Shown: positions 43,861-53,778, counted from the first letter of the stretch. The stretch: 64,000 bases of DNA from Ignavibacteriota bacterium (GCA_002698995.1 PAAX01000014.1:124001-188000); one strand, 5' to 3'. Program-made: numbers and translations. Notes: generated by a model not told the origin, from the letters alone.

Positions 43861-44394
43861 TTATTTTGTTAACCAAAGTTTTCTAAAGAAATAAGCAAAC
43901 AGGTAAGCTCCACCGAAAATGCTGAGCATTGTTAAAATTCCGCCTGTTGAAAAAATTGCCATTCCGCTTAAAGCTGCTCCGCTTGTACAGCCTCTTCCAA
44001 GCTGAGAACCGAAACCAAATAATGCTCCACCAATCATTGCTGCGGCTATTCTTGTTCCGGATTTAATTGCCGGTGATTTTTCCAATGTAAGATTTAACCT
44101 ATTTGAAATTAATCCGGATAAGAAAGCTCCCAATAGAGCACCAATAACTTCAAATACCAGCCATGATTTCAACGGATTATCGCCATGAGTTTCATAGTAC
44201 TCTTGATAATATTCAGAATTTTCAACATGAGCCGGAGCCACAACTTCAGTTCCACTCATTACAAAACTTTTAACAGCTCCGCTTGCTCCAAGTCCTCTAC
44301 CTGTAATAAATATTGTAAGAAGAAGGAGAAGTCCTAGCAAAAAGCCTGCTAAGTAAGGATTCATATACTTTGTTTTTTCCATTTTCAAAACCAT
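43861..44394 (-). CDS. YeeE/YedE-type sulfur transporter half
   Basis: 177 residues (173 from the ATG at 44382). Four to five helices with the conserved GSQLGRGCTSGAALSG motif and a GRGLGASGAVKSF loop, typical of the DUF395/YeeE family (thiosulfate or sulfide uptake, TsuA). It is separate from, but adjacent to, the larger YeeE-rhodanese gene, so the two may act together as two halves. The start overlaps the cytochrome b stop (TAATG). Confidence 0.8.
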   Translation of the reverse strand: MVLKMEKTKYMNPYLAGFLLGLLLLLTIFITGRGLGASGAVKSFVMSGTEVVAPAHVENSEYYQEYYETHGDNPLKSWLVFEVIGALLGAFLSGLISNRLNLTLEKSPAIKSGTRIAAAMIGGALFGFGSQLGRGCTSGAALSGMAIFSTGGILTMLSIFGGAYLFAYFFRKLWLTK

Positions 44395-45056
44395 TAATTA
44401 TTTGTTTCTAATTTAACTTCTTTATTTACTTTTGATTCTTTTTCATGATCATCATCTTCAAGTTCTTCATAACCTGTAATCATAGCTTTAAGATTAGATA
44501 GAATTGTATGTCCGGTTGTAATCAAATAAATATGAGCAACTACAAATGCAATCAATAAGAAAGCTCCAAGTGTATGAATTACAGCTATAATTTCCAGACT
44601 TTCAATATTAATTGTTGCCATTCCTTGTCCTTGCGGATATCTATAAAACATATAGAACAATCCCGAAATTACCATTATGGGAATTACAAGCAGCTTTAAT
44701 CCCAAGTAAGTTAATCTCTGCAAAGGATTTAATTTGCTCAAAACTGTTTTCTTTGTTGGATGAGGAGCATTTCTAAAAATGCCAAGCAAATAGAAATCTA
44801 TTTGTGATTTTAAATTTTTAAAAGTAGGCAAATACTGCTTCCACTCCCCGGTTGTAAAGTGCCAGAAGATTGCAAATACTATAAGTATCAATAAAGCATA
44901 CGCTGCTATGTTGTGATATTTTACAGCATTTTCAAAACCAAAGAATGAAATTGAAGCATGAATTTCAAATCCGGTTAATCCCAAAAAGAAAATTAAAAAT
45001 GCTTGAGTCCAATGCCAAAATCTTTCGAATGATCTATAAATATAAACTTGTTTCAT
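44394..45056 (-). CDS. Membrane cytochrome b (DUF4405/b561-like)
   Basis: 220 residues with four hydrophobic helices. Histidines that can bind haem: ERFWHWTQAFLIFFLG, YHNIAAYALL, IFWHFTTGEW, VIHTLGAFLLIAFVVAHIYLITTGH. The pattern is of Ni-Fe-hydrogenase-type/formate-dehydrogenase-gamma-like cytochromes b that take electrons from quinol. It follows the octahaem cytochrome gene by 2 bp and would connect it to the membrane quinone pool. Confidence 0.87.
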   Translation of the reverse strand: MKQVYIYRSFERFWHWTQAFLIFFLGLTGFEIHASISFFGFENAVKYHNIAAYALLILIVFAIFWHFTTGEWKQYLPTFKNLKSQIDFYLLGIFRNAPHPTKKTVLSKLNPLQRLTYLGLKLLVIPIMVISGLFYMFYRYPQGQGMATINIESLEIIAVIHTLGAFLLIAFVVAHIYLITTGHTILSNLKAMITGYEELEDDDHEKESKVNKEVKLETNN

Positions 45057-45058
45057 CG

Positions 45059-46633
45059 TTAATTTCCCGCTTTATTATTTTTCTTTGCGATAAAAACTCT
45101 AATTGCGCCATGAGTCAAAACTCCAAGTAGAGTTAAAATTATAATTAACTTTCCAAAGAATTCTACATAAGAGTTGTAATCTCTTCCCGGCATATAAAAA
45201 TCTGTTAAGTTAGCTAATCTACTGTTTTCTCTTGAATGGCATGATTCGCAGCTTAATGATTCTTCTTTTGGTGCAACCATATGATTTATTGGCCAGTACA
45301 TTTCTGTTTCAATAAAATCATATTCACCGCTGTATGGAAGACCGATTCTACTCATCCCATATTCTGAAGCTTCGTTCCAATTGAAATCAACCCAATATGC
45401 TCCTTCTCCTTTTTTCTCATCCCACAAGTGAGGCTGAATAAGAAGCTTATTTACAGGATCATAAATTTGTTTTGCTTTATGAATTTTTACAGGGATAATC
45501 TTTGAGTTAAAGTCTCCATATGCTCCATGCAATTGATTGAGCACAAGAGGTTTAGTTGTATCTTTAATTTCATCGCCAAGAAGATAATGATCTGCAGTTC
45601 CGTTAAACCAAACGTAATCCGGAGTTAGGTTATTTCCCCATTCAAATGATCCCTTGATAGACATATAAGTATGATTGCCAAGTGAATCTTCTTCTGTGTA
45701 TGGTTTTCCATCTTTTAGTTTTCCGGCAGTTGACCAATCCCAATACATTTTTGTTGAATTTGCTTTTGCATATGCTGGAATATGGCAAGTCTGGCACGCC
45801 ACTTTAATTGTATGTTCATTTAGAATGTTATCTTCGTGAGGAGTTTCAGTATGACATTGCTCGCAAGTTGATCGGTTAACATTCATTGATGATAAAGAAT
45901 AAATCTTTCCCTTCATTTGGTGATTTTCTGTTGTATGACAATCAACGCAGATTAAATTAGCTCCTTCAACCGCCATATGAACATCGATACTTCTATCAGG
46001 TGTAAACATTGACATTTCTAAATCACCATGTTTAACATTATTTCCGCCGCCGCCAAAGAAGTGACAGACACCGCAATTATCTCTAGTCGGCTTACCAATA
46101 TGCTGTGCAATTTCATTTAGATTTAGAGCCGGATCAGGATAACCCGATTTGTTCTGTGCTTTGATATATGTTCCGGAATTATCATGGCAAACCATGCAGT
46201 CAATATTTGCTTTATCTGTGAATGTGAATCCTTCTTCACTCATACCAAAACCGATATGGCATTTGGCGCATGCTTGTTCGTTTGTTTGTGTACCGATACA
46301 AAAATTATTCACCGCATTCTTCTTTCCTAAGTACACAATTCCTCTTCCTTCAATGTATTCGGGTCTTTCCCAATTCCAGTGAGAGGACTGCATAATTTCT
46401 TGATCTCTTGTGTTATGACATGTTACACAAGCTTCGGTAACATCTTGAGGCTTATCAAAGTGCTGGTCTAATATCGCAAATTTGCTGTGATCAACAGTTG
46501 GTTTTTCAGCTGCCGAATATTTCTCTTTCAAATCAACAACTTTTGGGGGATAATAAATATCACTTTTCATTACAGAAATTGCTGTAATAATTATAATTGC
46601 TAAAAAAGTAAGTGCTAATAAAATCTTTCGCAT
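45059..46633 (-). CDS. Octahaem cytochrome c, tetrathionate-reductase (OTR)-type
   Basis: 524 residues. A signal/anchor helix (MRKILLALTFLAIIIITAIS) at the N-terminus and a second hydrophobic helix near the C-terminus (FFGKLIIILTLLGVLTHGAIRVFI). Eight haem motifs: CVTCH, CAKCH, CMVCH, CGVCH, CVDCH, CEQCH, CQTCH, CESCH. The order and spacing resemble octahaem tetrathionate reductase-type cytochromes, which reduce tetrathionate, nitrite or hydroxylamine. Substrate not fixed by the sequence; the neighbouring sulfur transporters point to a sulfur oxyanion. AGGAG precedes the ATG. It is first in the four-gene operon. Confidence 0.9.
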   Translation of the reverse strand: MRKILLALTFLAIIIITAISVMKSDIYYPPKVVDLKEKYSAAEKPTVDHSKFAILDQHFDKPQDVTEACVTCHNTRDQEIMQSSHWNWERPEYIEGRGIVYLGKKNAVNNFCIGTQTNEQACAKCHIGFGMSEEGFTFTDKANIDCMVCHDNSGTYIKAQNKSGYPDPALNLNEIAQHIGKPTRDNCGVCHFFGGGGNNVKHGDLEMSMFTPDRSIDVHMAVEGANLICVDCHTTENHQMKGKIYSLSSMNVNRSTCEQCHTETPHEDNILNEHTIKVACQTCHIPAYAKANSTKMYWDWSTAGKLKDGKPYTEEDSLGNHTYMSIKGSFEWGNNLTPDYVWFNGTADHYLLGDEIKDTTKPLVLNQLHGAYGDFNSKIIPVKIHKAKQIYDPVNKLLIQPHLWDEKKGEGAYWVDFNWNEASEYGMSRIGLPYSGEYDFIETEMYWPINHMVAPKEESLSCESCHSRENSRLANLTDFYMPGRDYNSYVEFFGKLIIILTLLGVLTHGAIRVFIAKKNNKAGN

Positions 46634-47044
46634 TTTAGTGCTCCTAAAGAAGAAAATTTTAACATATCATTGGATGATTTTATCGTAATAAGGATTCTTT
46701 AAAATTTCTTATCAATCAAATTTTTCTGATATTTTTCAATTTCTATACCACAAAAATTATTTTCATATTTTATGATTATAAAAGATTGGCAAATTCTTTG
46801 AATTTAGTCTTATTTACGGGTTTTTAAAATTGTTTTATTCTCTGCTGATTTCCATCAACAAAAAATATTCTTTTATACTATAAAAGAATTTCTCAAATTC
46901 AGTTAATAATCTCCATGTTTCTCAATAATGATAAGGATGAAAGGGATAAATGGATTTAATATTTTATTTTATGGGGTCAAGAAATGTCTTTATTTGATTA
47001 AAGAGAAGCAGACTTTAATCTACCTCTCTTTTAGAATTGAAAAT
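46634..47044. other. Intergenic region upstream of the octahaem module
   Basis: 411 bp without a gene. It should hold the promoter of the octahaem operon. The strongest feature is a 23-bp palindrome at 46867-46889. An AAAGAG...CTCTTT hairpin-like stretch near 47000-47031 may end the desaturase transcript. No clear TAnnTTTG box was found. Confidence 0.6.
46867..46889. promoter_or_regulatory. 23-bp AT-rich palindrome
   Basis: ATTCTTTTATA, C, TATAAAAGAAT: perfect 11-bp arms. It lies 234 bp upstream of the octahaem cytochrome start. A candidate operator; it could also be a weak hairpin. Confidence 0.4.
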
Positions 47045-48010
47045 CTAATTTGCTGCTAATCCGCCTCTGTTGCTTCTCACCATTCTGGAATAAAGAGAAA
47101 GATTTTTATCAAATAAAAACCTGAATAATAACTTCACATATGATGTGTGATAAATTAAATTATCATAAAACTCCGGAGCCTTCTTTTTCAGTTGTGGAAG
47201 TCTATTCCAAGGAATTGATGGAAAATCATGATGCTCGTTATGATAACCGACATTTAATGCAACTATATTAACCGGACCATAATAACTGTATGTTTCCTGC
47301 GGCGGATATGTTAAATAATGTTCCTGTATCCATCTAGCACCAACCGGATGGAGTCCAATTGAAAAGAAAAAAGAAAAAACCAAGTAAAGAAAAGATGTCC
47401 ACCCAAAAGTTAAAATTATAAATGCATCAAATCCAAAAACAATCAGCCAGTTTAAGAGAGTCCAGCCATTCATAAATTTTATTTCTTTTAATCTAGGTGG
47501 ACGCAATGCTTGGAATACCGGAAATAGAAGCAGCCAAAAAGCTTTTCCGATAAATGAATTACCAATAAACTTTGCTTCCCACTTACTGGCTAAATCTGCA
47601 TCAAGATAATAATCACCTTGAAATGAATGATGTTTCATGTGATATGCTCTAAATGAAATTGCACTTGGCAGTACATTTGTTAAGTCTGCTAAAATTCCGG
47701 ATAAATGATTTGATGCGCGGTTCTTAAATATCAAATTATGTGACGCATCGTGAATCAATACATAAGCACAATGACTTGCAAACGCACCAATTACATAGGC
47801 AAATATTAAGGCAAGCCACCAAGCCGATTCCGACAAGAGAATTGAAATTGTTGTCTGAATACCGATAACTAAAAGTATAATCAAAAAGCTGTATGGATTT
47901 CTGCCAATTAAATTTCTTACTTCCGGATGTGCTTTTAATATCTCTCTTGTTCTTTGTTTGTGAGGTTCGGGATTTTGGGAATAACTAAAATCTAATTTTT
48001 GTGATGACAT
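47045..48010 (-). CDS. Fatty-acid/sphingolipid delta-4 desaturase-like (DES family)
   Basis: 321 residues. The three His boxes match DES-type sphingolipid desaturases: HDASHNLIF, HMKHHSFQG and NEHHDFP in GYHNEHHDFPSIPW. The flanking EPHKQRTREILKAHPEVRNLIGRNP and KKAPEFYDNLIYHTSYVKLLFRF are also like the eukaryotic DEGS enzymes, which place a 4,5-double bond in dihydroceramide. Four or more membrane helices. The lipid substrate in this bacterium is inference. GAGG lies before the ATG. A carotenoid hydroxylase-like gene lies 90 bp upstream on the same strand. Confidence 0.85.
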   Translation of the reverse strand: MSSQKLDFSYSQNPEPHKQRTREILKAHPEVRNLIGRNPYSFLIILLVIGIQTTISILLSESAWWLALIFAYVIGAFASHCAYVLIHDASHNLIFKNRASNHLSGILADLTNVLPSAISFRAYHMKHHSFQGDYYLDADLASKWEAKFIGNSFIGKAFWLLLFPVFQALRPPRLKEIKFMNGWTLLNWLIVFGFDAFIILTFGWTSFLYLVFSFFFSIGLHPVGARWIQEHYLTYPPQETYSYYGPVNIVALNVGYHNEHHDFPSIPWNRLPQLKKKAPEFYDNLIYHTSYVKLLFRFLFDKNLSLYSRMVRSNRGGLAAN

Positions 48011-48100
48011 TTCTGCCTCGCTTATTTCTTAATTCAAAATAATAATTAAAAGTCAAAGATGTCTTAAAAAGATTAAAGTGTATAGAGAATAGATAATCTC

Positions 48101-48562
48101 CTATTTTTTCAATTTTCTTGAGAACAATTCATAATCAAAAAGAAATAATCCGTATGGCTCGTTCCCAATTTTCTCGGCGGATTGATGATGTTTTTGATGT
48201 GCTTTTTTGATGATGTTTATAATTCTGTTGTCTGTTTTTAACTTTGCGAATCTTTTATGAGTATATACATCATGAATTATAAAATAAAGTATTCCATAAA
48301 TTGTTATTCCCAATCCAATTGGGAAATAAATCGATTCGAGAATATTTTCCTGCAGACCAGCAATCATCAGCACAATTGCAGAAATAGAAAATGAGAGTGA
48401 AAACAAATCATTCATCTCAAAAAGTGAATGCGAGCTTTCATGATGTGTTTTATGAATCTTCCAAAATAATCCATGAAAAATATATCTGTGCAGAATGTAA
48501 GAAAGTAATTCCATCAAAATAAAAGAGAGTGCAACAAGAGATATAAATTTTAGAATACTCAT
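48101..48562 (-). CDS. crtZ: Beta-carotene hydroxylase-like (CrtZ/sterol desaturase superfamily)
   Basis: 153 residues from the ATG at 48562; the open frame begins at 48604, but the first helix starts at the chosen Met. Di-iron His clusters: LHRYIFHG, IHKTHHESSH, HDVYTHKRF, HQKHHQSAE. The size and arrangement are those of CrtZ, which hydroxylates carotenoid rings at C3. A short neighbouring DUF2905 gene ends 1 bp upstream, so the two are co-transcribed. Confidence 0.72.
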   Translation of the reverse strand: MSILKFISLVALSFILMELLSYILHRYIFHGLFWKIHKTHHESSHSLFEMNDLFSLSFSISAIVLMIAGLQENILESIYFPIGLGITIYGILYFIIHDVYTHKRFAKLKTDNRIINIIKKAHQKHHQSAEKIGNEPYGLFLFDYELFSRKLKK

Positions 48563-48563
48563 T

Positions 48564-48764
48564 TTACTTTCTGAAGAGATAAAGGATGAATGAAATAACT
48601 GCACTTATTAAAATCATTGTTGCAATTGGAATGTAAATCTTAAATCCCGGCTTGTTAATTATTATATCCCCGGGAAGTCTTCCAATCGGAAGTTTTGAAA
48701 TATACGGCCAAAGCAGACCCGTTACTAAAATCAATATTCCAACAATAATCAGAATTCTTTGCAT
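48564..48764 (-). CDS. DUF2905 family membrane protein
   Basis: 66 residues with two helices and the DUF2905 signature WPYISKLPIGRLPGDI, followed by INKPGFKIYIPIATMILISAVISFIL. Function unknown. It is the first gene of a run of minus-strand genes; the divergent gene at 48834 starts 69 bp away. Confidence 0.88.
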   Translation of the reverse strand: MQRILIIVGILILVTGLLWPYISKLPIGRLPGDIIINKPGFKIYIPIATMILISAVISFILYLFRK

Positions 48765-48833
48765 TGAATTAATTAATTTTACTTTCTAAACTAAAATTTA
48801 CAAATATTGGTTCTATTTTATAAAGAGGAATAA

Positions 48834-49049
48834 ATGATAAAAAAAGAATTGTTAGATATTTTGTGCTGTCCCGAATCAAAAGCAGATTTGGTTTTGGATG
48901 GAGATTTTTTAGTTTCTACTGATAAAGAGACTAGAAGAAAATATAGAATTGAAGATGATATTCCAATAATGCTTATAGATGAATCCGAACAACTCACATT
49001 GGATGAATGGAAAGTGATAATGGCAAAGCATGGGAAAAGTTTAGACTAA
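48834..49049 (+). CDS. Trm112-family protein
   Basis: 71 residues. Typical start MIKKELLDILCCPESKADLVLDGD and DDIPIMLIDE, as in bacterial Trm112/YcaR proteins, which support other enzymes (often methyltransferases). Only one Cys-Cys-Pro is seen, so a full zinc site is absent. GAGGA site. First gene of a tightly spaced plus-strand run. Confidence 0.85.
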   Translation: MIKKELLDILCCPESKADLVLDGDFLVSTDKETRRKYRIEDDIPIMLIDESEQLTLDEWKVIMAKHGKSLD

Positions 49050-49092
49050 CCCTCATTCTTTTTGTCTGATTATTCAAAGAAAATTTTACAAA

Positions 49093-50532
49093 ATGATTAT
49101 TAAAAGCGACAAGTCATCATTTCAAAGCTATTTAACCGATTCTTCAAACTATAAAGGTAATGCAGAAAAACTATTTATGCCTGAGTCAATTCAAGAACTT
49201 AAGGAATTAGTAATTGACTGCAATAGAAAAAAAACCAAATTAACAGTTTCGGGAAACGGCACAGGTTTAACCGGCGGCAGAGTGCCGGATAACGGATTTA
49301 TTATTTCACTAGAAAAGTTTAATGAAATTCTTAATCTTGATGAAAAAAATAAAACTGTTACTGTTCAGCCTGCTGTTTTGCTTAATGACTTGCAGTCCTT
49401 TGTCGAACAGAAAAATCTTTTTTATCCCCCTGATCCAACCGAGAGAAATTCTTTTATCGGGGGAAATATTGCGACCAATGCATCGGGCGCAAGAACATTT
49501 AAATATGGTCCAACTAGGGATTATGTAAACAAACTTAAAGTTTTAAATCCAAATGGAGAAATTTTGGAATTAGATCGCAATATTAACGATCGTTCATTTA
49601 AGTTCTTGAAGAATTTTAACATTAAAAAACCTCTGACAAGCAAAAATGCATCGGGATTCTTTTGTGAAGAAAACTTGCATTTAATTGATCTTTTCATCGG
49701 TTCTGAAGGTTTGCTTGGAATTATAATTGAAGCAGAATTAAAGTTAATAGATCTCCCAAAGGAAGTCTTTTCTGCAGTAGCTTTTTTTGATTCAGAGAAT
49801 GATGCATTAAATTTTATTGAAGAATCCAAAACACTTTCTTTCAATAATCAATCAATTATTGGCGCAAGAGGATTAGAATTTTTTGATGAACATTCGTTAA
49901 TATTTTTATCTAAAGATTTTCCTAATATTCCTAATTCAGCAAAAGCGGCTGTTTGGTTTGAACAGGAAATAATAAGAAATGAAGATGAAATTTTTGAAAA
50001 TTGGTCATTTCTGCTTGAAAAATATAAATATTCAGCAGATTCCGCTTGGTTCGCATCTGATCCTAAAGATTATGAAAAATTTAAGGATTTCAGACATTCA
50101 ATCTCGTGGAAAGTGAATGAATATATTGCACAGAAAAATTTTAAGAAAGTCGGTACAGACGTGGCTGTTCCGGATAAAGATTTTCATGATTTTTATTTTT
50201 GGTGTAAGAAGTTGGTATCGGATTCAAATTTGCATTTTGTTTCTTATGGTCATTTCGGAAATTCGCATCTTCATTTAAACATGCTTCCCAAATCGGATGC
50301 CGAATATAAAACAGCTAAAGAGAATTATTACTTGATCTGCAAAAAGACTGTCGAATTAAATGGAACAATCTCTGCCGAACACGGTATAGGTAAACTTAAA
50401 AGAGAGTATTTTGAATTGATGTATTCGGAAGAGGAAATTCTGCAAATGGCAAAAATTAAGAAACACTTTGATGAGAATCTTATACTGAATATTGGCAATA
50501 TCATTGATCCACGATTTTATGAAATGGTTTGA
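49093..50532 (+). CDS. FAD-binding D-lactate/glycolate oxidase-type oxidoreductase
   Basis: 479 residues. The PCMH-type FAD motif is SGNGTGLTGGRVPDNGFIISLEKFNEI, then GGNIATNASGARTFKYGPTRDYV. The C-terminal part has GHFGNSHLHLNMLP and the catalytic-domain end SAEHGIGKLKREY. It oxidises a 2-hydroxyacid; D-lactate is most likely. Cytoplasmic. A 43-bp gap separates it from the Trm112 gene. The next gene begins just after its stop (TGAAATG). Confidence 0.85.
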   Translation: MIIKSDKSSFQSYLTDSSNYKGNAEKLFMPESIQELKELVIDCNRKKTKLTVSGNGTGLTGGRVPDNGFIISLEKFNEILNLDEKNKTVTVQPAVLLNDLQSFVEQKNLFYPPDPTERNSFIGGNIATNASGARTFKYGPTRDYVNKLKVLNPNGEILELDRNINDRSFKFLKNFNIKKPLTSKNASGFFCEENLHLIDLFIGSEGLLGIIIEAELKLIDLPKEVFSAVAFFDSENDALNFIEESKTLSFNNQSIIGARGLEFFDEHSLIFLSKDFPNIPNSAKAAVWFEQEIIRNEDEIFENWSFLLEKYKYSADSAWFASDPKDYEKFKDFRHSISWKVNEYIAQKNFKKVGTDVAVPDKDFHDFYFWCKKLVSDSNLHFVSYGHFGNSHLHLNMLPKSDAEYKTAKENYYLICKKTVELNGTISAEHGIGKLKREYFELMYSEEEILQMAKIKKHFDENLILNIGNIIDPRFYEMV

Positions 50533-50533
50533 A

Positions 50534-52513
50534 ATGATTGAGAATGGAATAAAAAATGAGTTTGTCATTCCGGGTTTTGATTTATCGAAATACCGGAATC
50601 TAAAGAACTACAATCTGCTTAATCTAATAAGATTCAAGAATTCGCTTCGTTCAGTTGGAATGACTTGTCTAATTTTAGTAATAAGTTTTGTACTTCTTTT
50701 AAGTTCTACAAATGCACAAGATCAGAATCTCCTTAATAAATTTAGATTGGCTCAAAGTTACGAACAGGCAAATCAACTTGAAAAAGCTAAAGAACTTTAC
50801 ACTGAGATTTATAATCTTCAACCAAATAACAATCAGTTTGTTGAGGCATTGAATCGAGTTTATGTCAGATTAAAAGAATATGATAATTCAATTTCCCTTT
50901 TAACCACTTCAATCAATAGAAATCCTCAGGATGTTTTAAAATTTGGTATGCTTGGTTCAACATATTATTTGATGGATAACAGCCAAAAAGCATTTGATGC
51001 TTGGGAAGAAGGATTGAAAGCAATTCCGAATTCAGTTGTTACTTATAGAGTTATTGCAAATTATGCTATTGAAAATCGCGCTTTTGATAAAGCAATTGAA
51101 ATTCTTCAAGAAGGAAAAAAGATTAATAATGATCCCAGAATTTTCTCTTATGATTTGGCTAATCTTTATTCAATTACAATGAATTTTGAAGGAGCTGTAA
51201 AAGAATATGCCGATTTATTGGATCAAGATCCAAATCAGCTTGCAGTAATAAAAAACAGAATGGCTCAATATTTAAACAGACCGGGAGCAGTTTCACAAAC
51301 TGCAGAAGCGCTTAAATCCATAATTGAGGGCGAGCCCAAATCAATTTTATATGATCTTCTGAGTTATACATATATTCAAGGAAGTGATTATAAAAATGCT
51401 CTCGAAGTTTTAATTGAAGCAGATAAAAAATATATAAAGAACGGCTCTGCCGTTTTTAATCTTGCCGAAGCATCTCTTAATGACAATCAAATTGAAATTT
51501 CCGTAAAAGCATTTAATTATGTTTTGGAAAATTATCCCAACTCTCCATTTGCATTAGCTGCTAAAATTGGATTTGCGAAAGCAGAAGAAGCTAGATTAGA
51601 AAACACTCTAATTAATAATAATTCTTGGAAACCTTATTCTGTAAATAATTACACAAATAAAGATAGTTACCAAAAAATAGTAAGAATATACGAATCGTTT
51701 ATTGAGAGTGAGTCGGTAAGAAACCCTTATTATTTTGAAGCTTTATACCGAATTGCTTTCATTGAAAAGCACAAGTTAAATAATATTGAGAAAGCTGATA
51801 GTCTCTTTTCTTTAATTACAGAAAGAGCTCCGGTTTCCGAATATGGCAGCAATTCTTATTTAGAACTTGGAGATTTGTTTATTTTAAAAAATGAGTTAGA
51901 AATTGCAGAAGAACTCTTGCAAAAGGGATTGAATCTATACAGAATAACTCCCAATCAGCAGAATTTATTTAGATATAAATTAGCAAAAGTATACTTCTGG
52001 AAAGGTGAATTTGATAATTCACTAAAACATCTTGCAGAGATAACAAAAGATTTAAAGGACAATACAGCTAATGATGCGCTTCAATTAAGTTTTATAATAA
52101 ATATCGGGAAAAAAGATTCAGTAAGTTTAGTGAAGTATGCTGAAGCTGATCATTTTGCAGAGCAGGGAAAATTCAATCTTGCAGCAGATAATTTCAGACT
52201 GTTAAGTCAAAATGAAAATCTGCTTATACTTAATGATATTTCCAAATTAAAATATGCCGAAATGCTTGCTGCCTTAGATTATTTTCCTGAAACTGTGAAG
52301 ATTCTGGAAGAAATTGTAAATTTAAAAACTAGAAATATATTCTCTGATAAATCATTATACTTTTTGGGGGAAGTTTACGAATTTGGATTGAAAGATTTAA
52401 ATTCAGCTAAGTCTATTTATCAAAAACTTCTTGAAAATTACCCAAACTCAATTTATTTTGAAAGTTGCAGAGAAAAACTCAATGAATTAACAACAAATAA
52501 AAGTAATACATAA
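50534..52513 (+). CDS. TPR protein with repeat-derived N-terminal region
   Basis: About 659 residues from the ATG at 50534; alternative ATGs are at 50492, 50519 and 50660. The part from 50660 ([20 protein letters not shown]) is a signal-like helix; the preceding 42 residues are encoded by a palindromic repeat (50564-50664). Then about 12 tetratricopeptide repeats (for example [23 protein letters not shown]). Secreted or periplasmic scaffold protein. The stop overlaps the clpX start (ATAATGAGC), so the two are coupled. Confidence 0.7.
   Translation: MIENGIKNEFVIPGFDLSKYRNLKNYNLLNLIRFKNSLRSVGMTCLILVISFVLLLSSTNAQDQNLLNKFRLAQSYEQANQLEKAKELYTEIYNLQPNNNQFVEALNRVYVRLKEYDNSISLLTTSINRNPQDVLKFGMLGSTYYLMDNSQKAFDAWEEGLKAIPNSVVTYRVIANYAIENRAFDKAIEILQEGKKINNDPRIFSYDLANLYSITMNFEGAVKEYADLLDQDPNQLAVIKNRMAQYLNRPGAVSQTAEALKSIIEGEPKSILYDLLSYTYIQGSDYKNALEVLIEADKKYIKNGSAVFNLAEASLNDNQIEISVKAFNYVLENYPNSPFALAAKIGFAKAEEARLENTLINNNSWKPYSVNNYTNKDSYQKIVRIYESFIESESVRNPYYFEALYRIAFIEKHKLNNIEKADSLFSLITERAPVSEYGSNSYLELGDLFILKNELEIAEELLQKGLNLYRITPNQQNLFRYKLAKVYFWKGEFDNSLKHLAEITKDLKDNTANDALQLSFIINIGKKDSVSLVKYAEADHFAEQGKFNLAADNFRLLSQNENLLILNDISKLKYAEMLAALDYFPETVKILEEIVNLKTRNIFSDKSLYFLGEVYEFGLKDLNSAKSIYQKLLENYPNSIYFESCREKLNELTTNKSNT
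50564..50664. repeat. Inverted repeat element inside a coding sequence
   Basis: GTCATTCCGGG at 50564 and TTGGAATGAC near 50655-50664 face each other, about 100 bp apart, like the elements at 10891, 16438, 16931 and 29038. The reading frame of the TPR gene passes through it, and the final AATGAC contains the ATG at 50660. Confidence 0.75.
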
Positions 52514-53763
52514 TGAGCGAAAAAACAGATAAGTCAGTAAAATGTTCGTTTTGCGGAAGAGACGGAAGCGAAGTACAAAGTATGGTTGCGGGACCCGATG
52601 TTTATATCTGCGATATCTGCATTGGAACAAGTGTAGATATTCTTAAGAAAAACTTGGCAGCTTATAATACAAAATCGAGTAAAATTAGTTCTTTAACTCC
52701 TAATCTAATAAAGAAAAAATTAGATGAATACGTAATTGGTCAAGATAAAGCTAAAAAGGTTTTATCTGTTGCGGTTTATAATCATTATAAAAGAATAAGC
52801 TCTAATAATAACTTTATTGAACTTGATGATGTGGAAATTGAAAAGAGCAATATTCTTTTAATTGGTTCTACCGGTGTTGGTAAAACTTTAATTGCGCAGA
52901 CACTTGCTAAAATTCTTGATGTTCCTTTTGCTATTGCAGATGCAACAACATTAACAGAAGCCGGTTATGTTGGCGATGATGTTGAAACTGTTCTTGTTAG
53001 ATTACTGCAGGCAGCCGATTACAATTTAGACAAAGCACAAAAGGGAATTGTGTACATTGATGAGATTGATAAAATTGCGCGTAAAAGTGAAAGTACATCA
53101 ATTACCAGAGATGTTTCCGGTGAAGGAGTTCAGCAGGCTTTACTAAAAATATTGGAAGGCACTGTTGCGGGAGTTCCTCCTAGAGGCGGAAGAAAACATC
53201 CTGAACAAAGCCTTATTAACATCAACACAAAAAATATTCTTTTTATTGTGGGAGGTGCTTTCGACGGCATCGATCCTATAATTTCAAGAAGAATTAATAA
53301 AAGCTCAATCGGTTTTGATGCAGAAACAGATAAATCTAAAGACTTAACCAAAGATGATTTAGTGAGTTTAATTCAACCAGAAGACTTACTAAAATATGGT
53401 CTTATTCCCGAATTAATAGGAAGACTTCCGGTAATTGCTCCGCTTCACTCTTTAAGCGAAGAAGCTCTAAAAAATATATTAACTCAGCCTAAAAATGCTA
53501 TTGTTAAACAGTTCAAAAAATTGTTTATGCTTGAAGGTGTGGAGCTTGAATTTGAAAAAGGGGCTTTGGATGCGATTGTAAAAATTGCAATTGAAAGAAA
53601 AACCGGTGCCAGAGCTTTAAGATCAATTGTTGAAAATGTTCTTCTTGAAGTTATGTACGAATTACCCAACATGAACAATGTGGAAAAATGTTTGATAACC
53701 AAAAAGACTGTAGTAAACGGAGATAAACCGGTTTATATAGAGTCGGATAGAAAATCAGCTTAA
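52513..53763 (+). CDS. clpX: ATP-dependent Clp protease ATP-binding subunit ClpX
   Basis: 416 residues, normal length. The N-terminal zinc finger is present ([11 protein letters not shown] ... CDICIG). Walker A is GSTGVGKT, Walker B is [13 protein letters not shown], and sensor/Arg motifs [22 protein letters not shown] and RRGGRKHP-like stretches are intact. It unfolds substrates for ClpP. It overlaps the TPR gene end by one base. clpP is not in the window nearby. Confidence 0.97.
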   Translation: MSEKTDKSVKCSFCGRDGSEVQSMVAGPDVYICDICIGTSVDILKKNLAAYNTKSSKISSLTPNLIKKKLDEYVIGQDKAKKVLSVAVYNHYKRISSNNNFIELDDVEIEKSNILLIGSTGVGKTLIAQTLAKILDVPFAIADATTLTEAGYVGDDVETVLVRLLQAADYNLDKAQKGIVYIDEIDKIARKSESTSITRDVSGEGVQQALLKILEGTVAGVPPRGGRKHPEQSLININTKNILFIVGGAFDGIDPIISRRINKSSIGFDAETDKSKDLTKDDLVSLIQPEDLLKYGLIPELIGRLPVIAPLHSLSEEALKNILTQPKNAIVKQFKKLFMLEGVELEFEKGALDAIVKIAIERKTGARALRSIVENVLLEVMYELPNMNNVEKCLITKKTVVNGDKPVYIESDRKSA

Positions 53764-53778
53764 TTTTTCTTGCACCCT

